A DNA stretch of 64,000 bases from Orthonyx spaldingii (lineage: Eukaryota; Chordata; Aves; Passeriformes; Orthonychidae): assembly GCA_013397795.1 (NCBI GenBank), contig VZTJ01005553.1, positions 2,503,208 to 2,567,207 of the forward strand, read 5' to 3'. The first letter of the stretch is position 1. Each line of letters begins with the position of its first letter. A program made the translations under genes and the position numbers. Of the stretch, positions 26,301 through 39,675 are shown piece by piece. A model generated the notes under the pieces. That model saw only the letters and a list, made by a program, of their open reading frames with translations, searched no databases and had not been told where the DNA came from.

Positions 26301-29300
26301 ATCAATTGGACCTCATTATCCTTCTTTTCACATTCCCAGCATGGGCTTCCACTTCCTTGCTGCATTTAATAGAGGCTTGTCAACACTGTCAACACTCTCC
26401 ATGTGCTGTCCTCAGCCATTACCTCAAATTCAGCCGCACAGGGAGATTCTCCCTCTGAACAGCCATTTCCAAACATCCAGATAATCCTTCTGTGCCTTTT
26501 CTCACACTGTATGTAATGCTAGGGGAAAAGTTTCCTTTATAGAAGCAAATCAGTTCATTCTTTTTTCTCCTAAACACTCAAAAAAAAAAATTCGTTCCCC
26601 ACTATATATTAAGAAAACAACCAAACCTCCCAGTTTTGCCTCCTTGTGTGCTGGTTCCTCTGCCTAGCCAGCATCATCTTCTTGTTTTCTTTTGCTATAC
26701 ACTTGCCTCTTTTTGTTTTCCCAGACTTTGCACCTCAATTGTAAGGTCTTTGGCACTGAGACAGCCTTCTGATCTGTGCTTGGACTGTGCTCTTCTGATG
26801 CCTGTGTCAAGCTCCCTGGGTGTTATGGCAATAGGAGCAGCAAAGCCTTGAATGACAACTTGGTTTAAGCATCACAGCAGAGGAACAAGAGAGTGAGAGC
26901 CGAGAATCTCCAGGTGCGTTTTCCTTTTTTCAGCCCATTCTAGTGTGCAACTGAATTAGCTAAAGAATAAAGCAACAGCAAGTAATGAGAGTTTACAGTA
27001 AGAGCTTGAACCTTTCTCTGAACTCTGACACCTCCTCATGGTAGTTTCTGAGAAAGTCTAACCTTTTCCAGTCCTTCCAGATGTGCTTGCACAGCTGGCT
27101 CAATGCAGTGGGGAATTAGGCCCATACTGTGACATATTACCAATCACTTCACTATGCTGAAGGACTTTAAGCATGCAGCACTTGATTTCAGGATGTCTAG
27201 TCCAAATCTTGATGTTTACAAAGTACCAAGAACTGCTGCCAAATAAACAGAAAACATGTATAAATCATACTAGTGGAGACAAGGATGAATATGTGGTGAA
27301 GGCACTGGACTGGATTCAGTAATTAATCCAAATAATCATCAGGCATTGTGTTCCAAAGCATTTTCTTTTCACACAGACCTCCTGCAACTGCGACCAAATT
27401 ACTCATTATTTGGCCCTAAGAAAATCAGAAAAGTTCTTACAGATGTCCGTGGAGCCTGACTAGTTATTCTAGTTGTCGCTGTCTGCTCCATGCACTGTGA
27501 CTCACACAGTTTTTATAGGGACAGTCACTTTTGCATATCTGCTCAGCTCAACAACTGGCCATACAAAGAAGTGCATATTGCTGAAGTAACAATAGCCTTC
27601 TAGCATTTAGTAGAAAATACTCAGTGGGAAACATAGAAATGGATTCTGAATGAAGATTTTAGTCTGGTTTTGTGTGAATTGTGCCTGGCAGTATTTCTTA
27701 CTCACGCACTGCTCTTGCTGATGGTGTATCTACACACTTTGGTAAGGATTTCTGTTCCACAAAATTTTCGAGGACTAAGCTCTCGTTCTTCAACACACCA
27801 AGGATTGTAAAAAAATGTATTAGAAAGGAGTCATAGCGGACAAAGTATTTGGATTATTACTAATGCTACAGTATCTCTGGAAGTTTTGCAAATTACTAAG
27901 TGTTGAAATGTGTGACCCTCCGACTGATTCCCTCTAACCACTTTGTTAAGCTTCACGCAGCTTAAAAGAATTGTGCTGTAACACTTCTGGTAGGTACTTC
28001 CTGGTGACATCAATATTCTTTTGAATCAAAATTAAATTATGCACTTACTGGAAGTTAATATCCCTGAAATTAATTTCAAAAGTCAATTTAGTATACATGG
28101 TATTTCAAACAGCCATAGCAGTGTCATTGCTTAAAAAAAGGCCCAACCCCCCCACAAATCTATGTCTGCAATGTTTTTTCAGCTTCTGGTTAATAAAACC
28201 TTGATTAGGAGGATTCAGACAGTATGTCTAGAAAGGCAAATTCACAAGAAGTAAAATCAGTTTATAAAAGCTTTTTTTTTTTTTGCAGTTTTCTGATACG
28301 GAAACCTATAACATACTTCTGGCCTTTTTTCAAAATAAAACTAAGACCTTGCATGGAGAGAGATTGTTATCTGTAGTGTACCATTTAAGCACAACCACCT
28401 TCATTTTTTGCAGTAATTAAATTTCTTAAATCTATCATTTTCTCCAGGGTTACTATACAGCCTTCCTAATGCAGAGTTCTCTGCCTTTGATCATTAAGAG
28501 AAAAGGAGTGACAGCAATACTGCCAGGGAACAGTAGCTGCCTGTATGTCTCTTGATAGGTTTAGTCTTTCCAAATAGTGTTTAAAACTATTTTCCAAGTG
28601 AAGTCACAAAGACAACAAAGTACTAGACATAGTTACTATTATAAAACCAACACCACAAGAAAGTGTCTTTCAGTAGCATTAGTAAATGAAAGATTAACAC
28701 CTATGCACCAGTTGCACCTTTGAAAACCTCTCCAAATGTCTCCGCTTGCATTCAGCTGTGCAACAAGTCCTGGGGCAGGGTGGAAGAGGTGAGTTTCACA
28801 ATACATTTCTTTCCCAAATCTGGAAGAGGCAATGATAGTTAATGTCTATTTGGAGAAACCAATAACAGACAGTCCTCAGAAAGGGTAAGGACTCATACCA
28901 CAGCTGAACACAGGATTTGGTTAAGTAATTGAAATCCTCTGCATGAGGCTCCAGTTACCATCCTCTGCTGTTTTCCCATGACACAGGCAACGTGTGTGCA
29001 GTAGTGCCCAGGAATTCAGCCTAGGGCAAGCACTGAGAATCTGTGAGTGCTTATTGTGTTCTCACTGCTTGTGTTTTACAACACATTAGAGAAGGAACAT
29101 AAGAAGGGAACCTTGCTCTAATATCCAGTGCTTCTGTCACGCCTCATAACAGACCTGCTACAAGTCTGTAGCACAAGGCAACTTCCATGGCTGCAGATAG
29201 AGCTACCTTTGCTTTCTGTTCCCAGGACACTCTGCAAGGGTAAGTCTCCTCCAGACACCTCTGGGCATTGCAAATGCCCTCAGCAGCACACAGAACCTGG

Positions 29301-30286
29301 ACAGAAGCTCTACAGCCCTATATTATATGGAAAAGAAAAATCATCTAAATTAATTAAATTTAAAATGTGTATGCTAATATTCTCCTAAGGATGCACTGTT
29401 GCTCTGTGCCACATATCCCTTACGTAAGTATTATACAAGAATGCTAAAATTGCTTTGTATTTACCGGAAGGAGCAGAAATTATTCACAGTGTTAGTGTGT
29501 AACTTCCTCACTTCCTTTTTCTTTGTATGGTCTTACAAACCCGGCTCTTCAAGACAAGAGTAACAAGCTGTGGTTGAAGACTAGCTGGACTATATGAAAA
29601 GAGTTTCAATACTTCTCTTCAACATTTTTTCACTACTTAAACAAAACAGCTGTTTGAAAACATATTCATTTTTAGTGATCTTTTCAGGAGAAGAGATAAA
29701 CTTGGAAGACCATAAAAAAATTAATGCATTTATACTAGAATATACAGTTATGTTCAAAACAGTAATGATTTAAAAAGAGCTGGAAATTCCAAGTGGTGAC
29801 TAAAGTGGAAAATCTCACTTTTTTTCCCCTCACTTCAACATGATTGTTATATTCAGGCACACCAGCAAAGAAAGAGTGTTTTCTCAGCTGTGGAGTCTAT
29901 CCATTGGCAAACTGCGCATTTACAAACATAATTACAGTTCCCAGTACTGCTATCCCTCACATTACATCAAGTTTCAAAGTTTCTCCTTCAAGAGACTGCT
30001 AATTCCCTTCTCTTCTCAAGTCCTGCTCTCATGGTCCCTTCCCTTCTCACCACTGCTCCCTCATGCCACCTGCTCTTATACAGTTTCTTCCTCTACACAC
30101 AGCCTATTTTGTCTCCTTGTACCTCCCTGTACCATGGCACCTTCCATTCATGCTTAGCTCAGCTCTCTTGCTATGGGACTTTCCCCCAGTTCCCTCCTAA
30201 ACCCTGCTCCTAAAAATATTTCTAGTGAATACAGTCTCAGGAAAAAGCACTGTCCTGTCCAATTCACAGAAGACATAGTTCTGTAG
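23319..30286. other. 7-kb unique stretch, no gene identified
   Basis: Only short open frames with no recognisable domain were found (examples at 24973-25239, 25713-26271 and 29128-29388). Homopolymer tracts occur, such as A10 at about 26580 and T12 at about 28272. No transposon was recognised. Confidence 0.45.
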
Positions 30287-30432
30287 TCATAGAATCACAG
30301 AATCATAGAATCATAGAATGGTTTGTGTTGGAAGGCACCTTAAAGATTACCTACCATGGGCAAGGATGTCACCCACTTGACCAGGTTGCTCAGGGCCCCA
30401 TCCAACCTCGCTTTGAAGACTTCCAGGGATGT
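30287..30432 (-). mobile_element. CR1 3' fragment with a four-unit octamer tail
   Basis: The plus strand starts with TCATAGAATCACAGAATC and two further ATAGAATC-type units, i.e. about four copies of the terminal CR1 octamer. GGTTTGTGTTGGAAGGCACC, GACCAGGTTGCTCAGGGCCC and a CCATCCAACC block follow. It is cut off after TTCCAGGGATG. About 145 bp remain. Confidence 0.95.
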
Positions 30433-31687
30433 GAAACACTACAGTTTCGTATCTTGCAAGTCTTTTAACTGGGTTCTGTTGTAAAATCTTTCATCCCAAG
30501 ACCTGGGTAAGATGGTGAATGTCATGAGCAGAGGCATTCCAGCCTTTATGTGATAACATTCTAGAAAGAGATTCTTCCTATGTCTACATATTCTATTGAA
30601 GAGGAAGCATTGCCTGTGCTCTGCTCAGCACTGTGACTGTGCCAAGTCCTTCATGCATCCTCAGCACTCATACATATAGCTATCCAAACAGCTTTGGGGG
30701 AAGAAGAACACTGTCTTTTCCTTCACATAATATATCATGAAAACTCAGTGACCAAATTAAATAATAAGTGGACAAGTCAAAAAAAGTAATCTTTAAACTC
30801 TTATTAAGAAAGTGTGGACACAAAAGGATAATGAAGGGAACCATTGCAGGGCTCTAATACTGGGAATTTTTTCACACTACTAAACCTAGGGGGAATTTCT
30901 TTGTAAAGAAAAGAAGAATTCTGTTTCCATAGTAACCCAGTGCTAGGGCCCCCTTACAGTCCAAATTTAGCAGGATTATATGTGCAGCAGCATACTACTG
31001 TGCACTTGAGGCTACAATGAAACCACTAACCTCATTGCATTTGGGATGTCAGGTTGAATTTGAACTGGGACAGACAATATGTCGAGCAAGTCCAAGTATA
31101 ACCCTACAAAATAACATCATGCCTTAAAGACGAGGGAGAAGTTATAGGTGATAACAGGGCATAAACTAGTAACTTGATAATGACTTGAAATATCAAAAAT
31201 TGGTAAGAAATGGGTTAGCATGTAAAAATTATTTTTAGCCCAGTCGTGACACTAATTTACTTAATCCTATGAACCAAGTACCTCAGTGGCAGTCCTTTCC
31301 CCTGTACTGTATGAATTCTCAGTACCTGGAGGCTGTGCTGCCCTTGTTCAGAAGAGAGGACATGCTGCCTGTCCACAGTGAAGTGTTTTACTACAGCTTT
31401 TTGAGCAATTGTGAGTGATACACAAGGACAATACATTTCAGTCTGCAGAGAAATCTCTGCACCTTACCTGGCAGTACTTTGCTTGTGTTTTTGCAGAGGT
31501 TAAAAGACAAACAGCCCAACAAATAAAAGCACTCCTTGCTTAACCAATGCATTTACTGCCCTTAAAAATGAATGAAGGTGGTTATGGTAGCTCTGAAACA
31601 TGTCTGTTCTGTAATCAGTCAATAGATGCTCAGCAGAGGCAAAGTGAAGTTCAGGTGACAAGAAAATGATGGTAAGAGCAGAGGTAC

Positions 31688-31891
31688 CTTAATGCAGATG
31701 AGGGTCATTAGGAAGGTGGAAAGTGCTGGTGCAGAGTTTAACACCAAGTGCTCCAAGCACTGCTTGAGCTCGGTAATGATGATCTGAGTGTAAGCTCCAC
31801 ACATTTGGCTGGCACAGATAAGTGGTCTTTCCCTGCTCTCAGCACTACTCAACAGTGCTTTAACCATATTACACACAGACTCAGGCCAGCT
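31688..31891 (-). CDS. Candidate 204-nt internal exon of an unidentified gene
   Basis: On the minus strand an acceptor-like TTAATACCCCAG is followed by an open 68-codon segment and a donor-like ATTAAG then GTACCT. The length is a multiple of three and the segment starts and ends on codon boundaries. The next frame over has a stop within about 45 nt. The peptide begins SWPESVCNMVKALLSSAESR and ends STFLMTLICIK, and it reads as leucine- and alanine-rich helices with scattered charges, as in helical-repeat proteins. I do not recognise the family. The polypyrimidine tract is mediocre and the donor lacks a G at +5. An open frame of this size can also arise by chance in 64 kb. Confidence 0.25.
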
Positions 31892-33403
31892 CTGGGGTAT
31901 TAATGGCAATGAAGTATTGAAAAATAAGTGCTGCCAATTTTCCCACTGTGTCAAATATTTGAGAAACCATCAGCAAATTGAGAAGATCTAAGTGTTCTGT
32001 GTGTCAAATAGTTCTTTCAACCAGAGAGAAGTATGTTAAAACACACAACTTTCTTGGGTTGTTAGTTTTTCACATCATCTATCCAATTTCTGGATCAAAT
32101 CTTCACACTTTTTGCCTTGTCTGATCGCAGTATCATTTTGCTACACACTTTATCCTACTCTATCATTCATTGTATCTGCTCCAAAGCTGATGAGGGAAAA
32201 AATTATCATCACAGCCTTGAACAACAAATGAGCAAAAGCCTGACTTTAGATCTAAAGCAAAAAATTATATTAGTTATTAGTAAGAGGCTAACTTCTAACT
32301 CTATATATGTAGACAATAATTGCATACAATAATCCAATGTATTAATACAGACTGCAGCTAATTCAAAATTACAGAAAGCAAAATGTCCTGGGGGCGAAGG
32401 TGTGTAACTAGGTCAATAAAGAAAGACCACCTACTTAGACTAGCAAGCTTTGTCTGCTTCAGTATCAACATTTCTACTGCTTTTTGCAGGAAATAAAAGG
32501 AAAATAGACTCATTTCTTCTGACCATCTTTCAACTGTTTCCTAAAAAACCTGGAAAGACAACTAAAAAACAATTTAAAACTCCTTTTAACACTTTCACCT
32601 TCCTCAGAAAGACAAATTAAAGTACTTAAGCATAAGCCTCTTATGGAACTGCTGAAGCTGCAGAGTAAACTAATTGGCTGACTGCGATTTGCATATAAAT
32701 ATTAAATATTAATAAGGTTAATGTTTTGTGAGGTTTAATCAGGGGTGACTCTATAGCAACTATCTAAGTGCTTTGTCCAGAAACAAGTGCAATATAAGAC
32801 TCTGTCCATCCCAAACCAGCCTAAGGTGGCCTCTCTCCCCAATTCCCATCACAACTTGGAATACAACAACAGGGAATGCAGCACAGATCCTGTGTGCCAG
32901 CTGCCTGAGTGTCTGGGAGCCTGTGCCACTCTTGGCACATTATTAACAGAGAGAGGTTCCAAGCCTACTCATTCCCCTTCATGGAGATGTTTTGCTTCTC
33001 CTTACAGAGCTATGTCTTGGCACTCACTGCGGATTTTTAAGGGTCAACAATTCAGTCTCGTGTTCCAAGCACTTAGTGGGTTACACACAATATGTATCCT
33101 GACCACTTAATTAGTTCAACAGTAGTATTTCCACAGCAAACTCAGAGTGTTTCACTGGCTCGTATATATTCAAGACCACTTTTTGTGCTGGGAGGGAAGA
33201 CATTTCTAGAGAAGCACATCAGTCACAGGAGGACTTGGTGCATCAGCAGGTGAGGATGGGATGGAGACTGCTTCTGTATTCTGGCCAGAATGCTGACAGA
33301 AAGCATATGCTTTACTGCTAACTCAGGCTTTAAAATGTCTAAAAAAGGATTTACATCCAAAGTTCTGGCTAATTGTGCCATGAAAAGCATCCCTTAAAGG
33401 CAA

Positions 33404-33884
33404 TCAATAAAAGGATTGAGTCTCATAACACAGGCTAATCTGTTTTCTATTCCTCTCCTTCCCCTCCAGGGTGACCACGAAGCAGATGCAGGGATTTTCC
33501 AGAAAATCTGCAGTGTTCCAGATCCTGCTTCCTGACAGAGGGTCATTCCCATGGAAGCCATGACTTCCAAGCCTCACAAATCGAGTCAGATGCCACCAGG
33601 TTGCCACGCTGTGCCCCCCCAGGACTACCAGGATCTGTGTAGTAAAAAGGGATTTGCAGCAGCAATGGGCAGCTGAGCATGAGATAAACTGTCATTGCTG
33701 AGCAACTTCCATGAAAGCTTTTAACAGTGCATGCCTTTCCTTTCCCAAGGAGTTCTGACACTTGAACTGATGATAGGGTAGCAAGTAAGTGACCCAATAA
33801 ATCTGACAGCCATCTGCACAGACAATTGAAGAAAAACCTTGTAATATTGCCAGAGTGAAAACAGCAATGCAGAGTTTTCTTCAT
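33404..33884 (-). other. Overlapping open frames with one good splice-acceptor-like site
   Basis: A 113-codon minus-strand frame runs across 33543-33884. Inside it a pyrimidine-rich TTTTTCTTCAATTGTCTGTG precedes a CAG acceptor, so an exon would start at 33813. The first codons after it read WLSDLLGHLLATLSSVQVSE, a plausible amphipathic helix. The acceptor phase is one that would complete a split Arg codon left by the 48737-48816 candidate. I see no convincing donor, so the downstream edge is unknown. It may be coincidence. Confidence 0.15.
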
Positions 33885-34139
33885 CCTTCCTTCAACTACG
33901 AAAAAACCCAGGGGGTTTGAAGTGTTAAAGCCATTGGAATTTTGTTTGAGAGGTGAAAATCTCTTCCTGACAGTGCTCTTCTGCCTAAAAATTGGCCTAA
34001 ATGAACATGTAATTTTAAAAGGCTGTGTTTTCTAATGTAAAAGCAAACAGAACCATACAAATGAGTCAGTCATTTGAAGAGCAAGGTCAGACAATACTAA
34101 CCAGAATACATTTTCCTTTCCATTCAATCTTGTCCCAGG

Positions 34140-34481
34140 ACATATGAACAAGTCTGATTGCTCCCTACAGCTCCCTGAGGAGGGAAGAGGAGAGGGAGGT
34201 GCTGACCCCTGCTCCCTGGGATCCAGTGATAGGACGTGTGGAAATAGTTCAGAGCTGCACCAGGGGAGTTCAGACTAGACATAAGGAAGCATTTCTTTAC
34301 TGAGAGTGTGGTCAAACACTGGAACAGGCTTTCTAGAGAGAAGGTCAATGCCCCAAGCCTTATTACAAAGTATTAGAAAGGCACTTCCACAGTGCCCTCA
34401 ATAACATGCTTTAATGTGGTCAGCCCTGAATTGGTCAGGCAGCTGGACATGATAATCCATGTAGGTCTCTTCCAACTGAAA
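34140..34481 (+). mobile_element. CR1 LINE 3' fragment, plus orientation
   Basis: This is sense CR1: the block around GGGAAGAGGAGAGGGAGGTG, then TAGACATAAGGAAGCATTTC, TTTACTGAGAGTGTGGTCAA, ACACTGGAACAGGCTTTCTA (the ORF2 His-Trp-Asn-Arg region) and a terminal GTAGGTCTCTTCCAACTGAA. The usual octamer tail has been replaced by an expanded pentanucleotide array immediately downstream. The ORF2 frame is broken. Confidence 0.92.
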
Positions 34482-34580
34482 TATTCTATTCTATTCTATT
34501 CTATTCTATTCTATTCTATTCTATTCTATTCTAGTCTAGTCTAGTCTAGTCTAGTCTAGTCTAGTCTAGTCTAGTCTATG
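34482..34580. repeat. Two-part pentanucleotide microsatellite, (TATTC)10 then (CTAGT)9
   Basis: About ten TATTC units (34482-34530) are followed abruptly by nine CTAGT units (34531-34575), then CTATG and a return to unique sequence. The two halves differ by a single T-to-G change per unit. The array sits where the CR1 tail should be, so it most likely grew from the CR1 terminal ATTCT repeats. Confidence 0.97.
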
Positions 34581-37500
34581 CCATGCTATTCTGATTGGAC
34601 ATTTATCTTGGACATCCACCCTGGCTCTTGGGATACTCCTCAACAGCCCCCTCTGTTCTCTGGAGGAGAACTTCCTTTATTTTCAAACTCAGCTGCTATT
34701 GGAATACTTACAAAAGAGATAATATTCACAGAAATATTTCAGGAAAGAAGTTACTGAGAACGTGTTCAATCCTTTTTATCTGCACTAAGTATTTGCTTCC
34801 TTTTTCTCTTTCCGCATGACCACATCCCACTGTTAGAAATCAGAAGTTGGTATGTGCAAATGCACAATTGGGCACCTACTTGCAAAGTGTATTGCAAAAC
34901 CAAATTGCCACCTGCATGTAAAAAATACTGATAAATGTGTACCCTTCAGGTTCATCATGGGCTACTGCTGGTGAGCAGCTGCATCCAATGAGAGTAGTGT
35001 GTGTGGGAGTCTCTGGACAGAAGCAGATGAGAATGCATCGAGCATCAAGTGTGCACAGGGATTCTGATGCTTCTAGGAAGGATCAGACCTACTGCTCCTG
35101 TGTAGACCATCTGTATGCCTGTGAGCCCATGCTGACAGAAGATAGACAAATGTGTGGTACAAATTATTTGCCTTTCTAGGATTTTCATGAGTGGCTGCAT
35201 ATATTTAATTGTCCAGATTTTTCTTTTAGATAGTAATTAACGAGTGCATATTCCTCTGTAACCTAGAATCAGCTATTAACAGAGTCTCTGAAAAAGTGTG
35301 TTTCAGCAGATGAACCACGTCTAACATTGTGCAGATTTACTTTTTGCTCTGTGGTACTTGTGAGAGGCCAGGGAAGTCAAGAGTGTAGTCAAAGGTTATT
35401 GGCATTACTGTGAGATTACGTTACCCTGCAGGTTTTTAATAACATGGGGGCAATCTTATCCATAAGATATCACAGCTTCTGTAACAGAGAAAAATCAAAA
35501 ACTTTCTTTTAAAATCAGCTAGACAGAGCACTAGTACTTCTCCGTAAAAGTGAACACAGTAATAGAGGTAAGCATGTCAGGAAAAAGTATTCTCTGTAGC
35601 TCGTGAACAAAGATCTGGGAGTCTGTGAAATTTCTTATCCAGACTTAATTTACTCTGTTGCACCTGCTTTCTTGAAAACTTTGCTTGATAGTGGCTCTTC
35701 AAAGCCATATAATTTGTATGATCACTTATTCCTTGCCTGTGTTGAAGTTAAGGTAGATAAGAAAATAAAAATCAAGTTCTTGAAAGAAAAGGAAATTACT
35801 CAAGGGGACAGTTAATGGTGAGAAAGTCATCAGAAACCTCAAAAGACCCTGTCTCAAGAGCTTTGTTCAGATGTGGCAAAGTGTTCCTACAATGTGCCTG
35901 ACTGAAAGATGTTGGGATTTTATACTTGCTTGAGACTGAATGACTGAATAAGAGCTGTGGAGACTCAGCATGTAGAGAAATCTCTGGTACAAAGATGTAG
36001 CTTTGTGAAATGAGGAAAGATGTGACACTGGGAAGGATGGACAAGGACATCTTTCCTCTTAAGCCATCGCTTTCTCTGGAGATCCCTTCCATATGAATAA
36101 TCACTACATCCCTCACAGCTACAGGATCTGGAGATCTCTCTCACCTTGAGGAAAAGAAGGAAAAGGGCTGCATTGGTAGGAAGGCATCCATCACCCACAA
36201 GCTGGCATGTATATGTAGCACAGCAAGTGAAGATGCCAGCTCCAGTACCTGGAGTGGCAGGAAATCCATGACAACACATTGGATAAGTTTCTATCTAGAA
36301 AGGAAACTCAGAAAACTGCAAGTGAGAACTGTAGGCAAAGAGGGGTGTTGGACAAACTGGTATTTTGTGAACTACAACTGGAAGTTTTACCTCATTTCAT
36401 GGGACATTACAAAAGCTAAGGTAGACCAGCTTCAGAGAGACATTCTATAGCAGGATAAAGGAAGCATACTAATAAAAAGACTAAGATATTTTTAGGCAAA
36501 AAGAGAAGGGAACATGCTTTGATTTTGTAAAAAATGAGGCCCACTTATGCACATATTTGGCCAGAGGAAACTCAAAAAGTTTGTAGCTATTGATGTTATT
36601 AATAATAAAAGAAGCTGGCTCCTGTCCAAATCCTGGGACTAGAAAAGCAGTACATGCTGTGAATTGTGATGCCCTAGTTAAGGAATTAGGTGCATAAGGC
36701 TTAGTAAAGTGATGTTATGATGCATCTATTGCTTCTCAAGAGTACTGAAGAACATTGGTCATGTTGCCTGTCACTACTGGGCCAAAGCTCTTTACGTAAA
36801 GTTAAATGAGTCCTTTGATAATGCGAATGAAATGGATGTGTGAAGGGATGCTGGGTCATTAAAACAGAGGAAAGAACTTGCTTGAGAATGGGTTTCATAG
36901 GAATGAGGGAAAAGACCAGAGAAATAGTTGAAAGAAAGAAGGACATCTCAGGAATGAGTAGATAATTTGTAGCTGTGAAGACCGGACATCCCAAGTCGTT
37001 GAGGGAATGAGAGGAAGAAACTCCTGGGGCAAGCAGGGTGAGGGGGAAGCAAAAGAAAATCCTAGGACAGAAAGAGAACTTAAGTGTAGTCTCCCTAGAA
37101 ATTGAGAAGGAAGGGCTCTGTCAGAACACAACATCAAGAATCAGAAATAGGGTTTCGTAAGACTGAGAGGGGAAAAACCCAATGTCTGATCGAGGGAGAT
37201 CATGGAAAGAAATGGAGAGGCTAAGGAAAGGCTATGAAATCCAGGACCTTGAAAAGGACTATAGGGTATATCCTTAAGCAGAACAGGATAGATCTTCCCT
37301 ATCCTTTTCTAACATTAGCTGTGTTATACTCCTGAGAAATTAGCAAGTACAGTTCTCCACTGTAAGCAGAGAAATTAAATGACTTCCCAAGGCAAGTGTC
37401 TGACAATAGAGCAGGGATTCAGGAACTGCGGGCCCTGCGTCCTGCGATCAGTTGAACTAATTATTCGCTTTCTCATGCAATTATTGCAGAGGGGGAAAAG

Positions 37501-39593
37501 AGTAAAATCTCTAAGCATTCAGTTAAATTTTGTTCCAAACTCTATATCTGCTTAAAAAAAAGATTAAATGCAATAGGAGAGGGCATGGATTGAAGTATAG
37601 AAGGAAAAGAGATCAATATTTGGCATCATCAATTCTATAGATTTTGTATCAAGGCAAATGGTTTTGAAATAGAACTGACAGCAACTTTTTTTCTTGTCTG
37701 GTCAGCACCCAAGTCTCAATTCTTTGTACACTTCAGTAATAAAGTAATGAGCATCCCATAGTACGTAAACACAGCCAGAACATCTTTCAGTAGAGGTGAT
37801 TGCCAAACTTTTACTCCAGAGGAGCATGCTTCTACATTTAAAACTACTACTTCTCTAGTTCATTTGCAAACTGAGGTGCCTTTGTGGCTCCTAAATTAAC
37901 TGTGGGACAGATGGACTCAGGCATCTTGTCAAGAGCTTAATGGCTGAATAGAAAAAGTTGAGCAAGACCTAGGAATGGAAAATACTCCTTGGTCTTCTAT
38001 AGCTTTATATTATTACAGTAGAGAATCTAATTTTATTCTACACCAGGACAAACTGTATTAGAGATGAAGTAACTATTTCTTCTCTGTTCCTACGTATCAC
38101 ACTGCAAAGTAGGGAGTTGTTGTTATGACTTATTTGGTTACCTCTTAAGAAGAACTAGAGAGCAGGAATGTTCAGCACATCCTTACTCTTTGAACAGAAG
38201 TTCATGCTGTTGATTGGTCTTCTATCCCAATCCCCGTACCCAGAGACACATTTACATTTGCAGCCAGATCAAATAATGTTATTCTTACAAAAACTGACTA
38301 TCGATACAGCAAAGACAAACTAATAAAAGCCCTGTTGATATTGAGAGAGGTGACAAAATCTAGCCTTAATATGTTCAGAAGGTTCAAATAAGTCTGCTTA
38401 TAAAGCAGAGGGGAAAAAAAAAGTCTTCTAAGCATCCTGTATACATCACTGTCATCAAGCTTTCCAGACTCCTCTAACAGATAGCTATGAAGCAAAAATA
38501 ATCCTAAAAAAAGTAGAGATGACAGATGAATACATCTAGGTGTTAATTGTGATAGCAATAACTTTTTCTTAACCCTCAAAAATATTGCTTCTTAAAAAAT
38601 ATGTTAAAATTTTCTTATTTTTACAAATTTAGGAAAGCATGAGGGTTGGAGTTTTTTTTCTGAGGAAAAAACTACTGTAGTTCCTTTAAGGGGTCTGAAA
38701 GGGAAATCATTATATAAAGCGTATTTATGGCACTCTAGAAATTCCAGTTTTAACCAAAACTCAAAATAACAGAAGCACAAGTAGAAGAACCTTCTATTTT
38801 GTTTACCAAAAAAATGGAATGTACCCGAAGGAAGGCTGGGGTTGGACATACGTGCCCCCTCCTATTCCACTCCCTGCAGCACTGCCATTCTATCCCACAT
38901 CAAACTCACTATGTTCCCATGACATAAAAAAAATACCATGTCTGGACATTGTAGAGAGCCTGGGGAATAAATACACTGCATTAATTCTTCTCCAAATGGT
39001 CAATGATTAAACATCTACACAAAAACACTGACTGATTCAAAAGTGATCAGCAGTTTTAAGTTTTAAGAAATATTCCCTCAATGCACAGCTGTGCACAGCT
39101 GCTCTTGGAAGGACAAATTGAAGGAGAACTGTTTTGCCCCAAAGTCTGTCTGTACACACAAATGGTATCTCTCATAGCAGACAAAACATGTTTTGTTATG
39201 ATACAGCTGCAGAAAAGGTGCCTACATGTAATCAGTGAGCCTGCAGGAATGAAGACTGCACAAGGGAACCATCAGAATACAACCAAGGTGGCATCAGGAT
39301 TTTTTTTCCTCAAGATACTGAATTGTAGAGATCAGTAAAGTGAAGTTAGTACTGTGTTTCTGTACCTACATTTGCAATATTCCCAGGGAGATAAAAAACA
39401 AGTGTCTTCAAGCAATCTATAACTGCCTATATAAGCGCCATTTTCCAGGTCTCAGCCCTCTAAGAAGCTGACAGAAAAACTTCCACAGAACCCAAGTGCT
39501 ACAGAATCCCTATAAGAACAAGAAAAAAAATATTATTTCAGAGGACATAAAGAAACACCGAAAATTCTTAGGGTGATGTGCTTGTTCCTGGTT

Positions 39594-39675
39594 TAGTATA
39601 TTATTATAAAATATATTCACAGAATAGAATATACTATATAAAATACATTTACTCTATTAGTATATAATATATTTC
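39594..39675. repeat. AT-rich low-complexity tract
   Basis: About 80 bp composed almost only of TATA/ATAT words, with imperfect direct and inverted copies of TAGTATATTA-type strings. Confidence 0.7.

Larger units (their letters stand above)
30433..34139. other. Unique DNA containing exon-like frames
   Basis: No repeat was recognised. It contains the candidate minus-strand exon at 31688-31891 and a possible acceptor at 33813, described separately. An octamer-type ATTTGCAT occurs at 32687-32694 in a very AT-rich block. Confidence 0.45.

Noticed and set aside
34482..34580. Regular repeat considered as a CRISPR-like or telomere-like array
   Set aside because: The units are five bases with no spacers and are not TTAGGG. 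It is a simple microsatellite.
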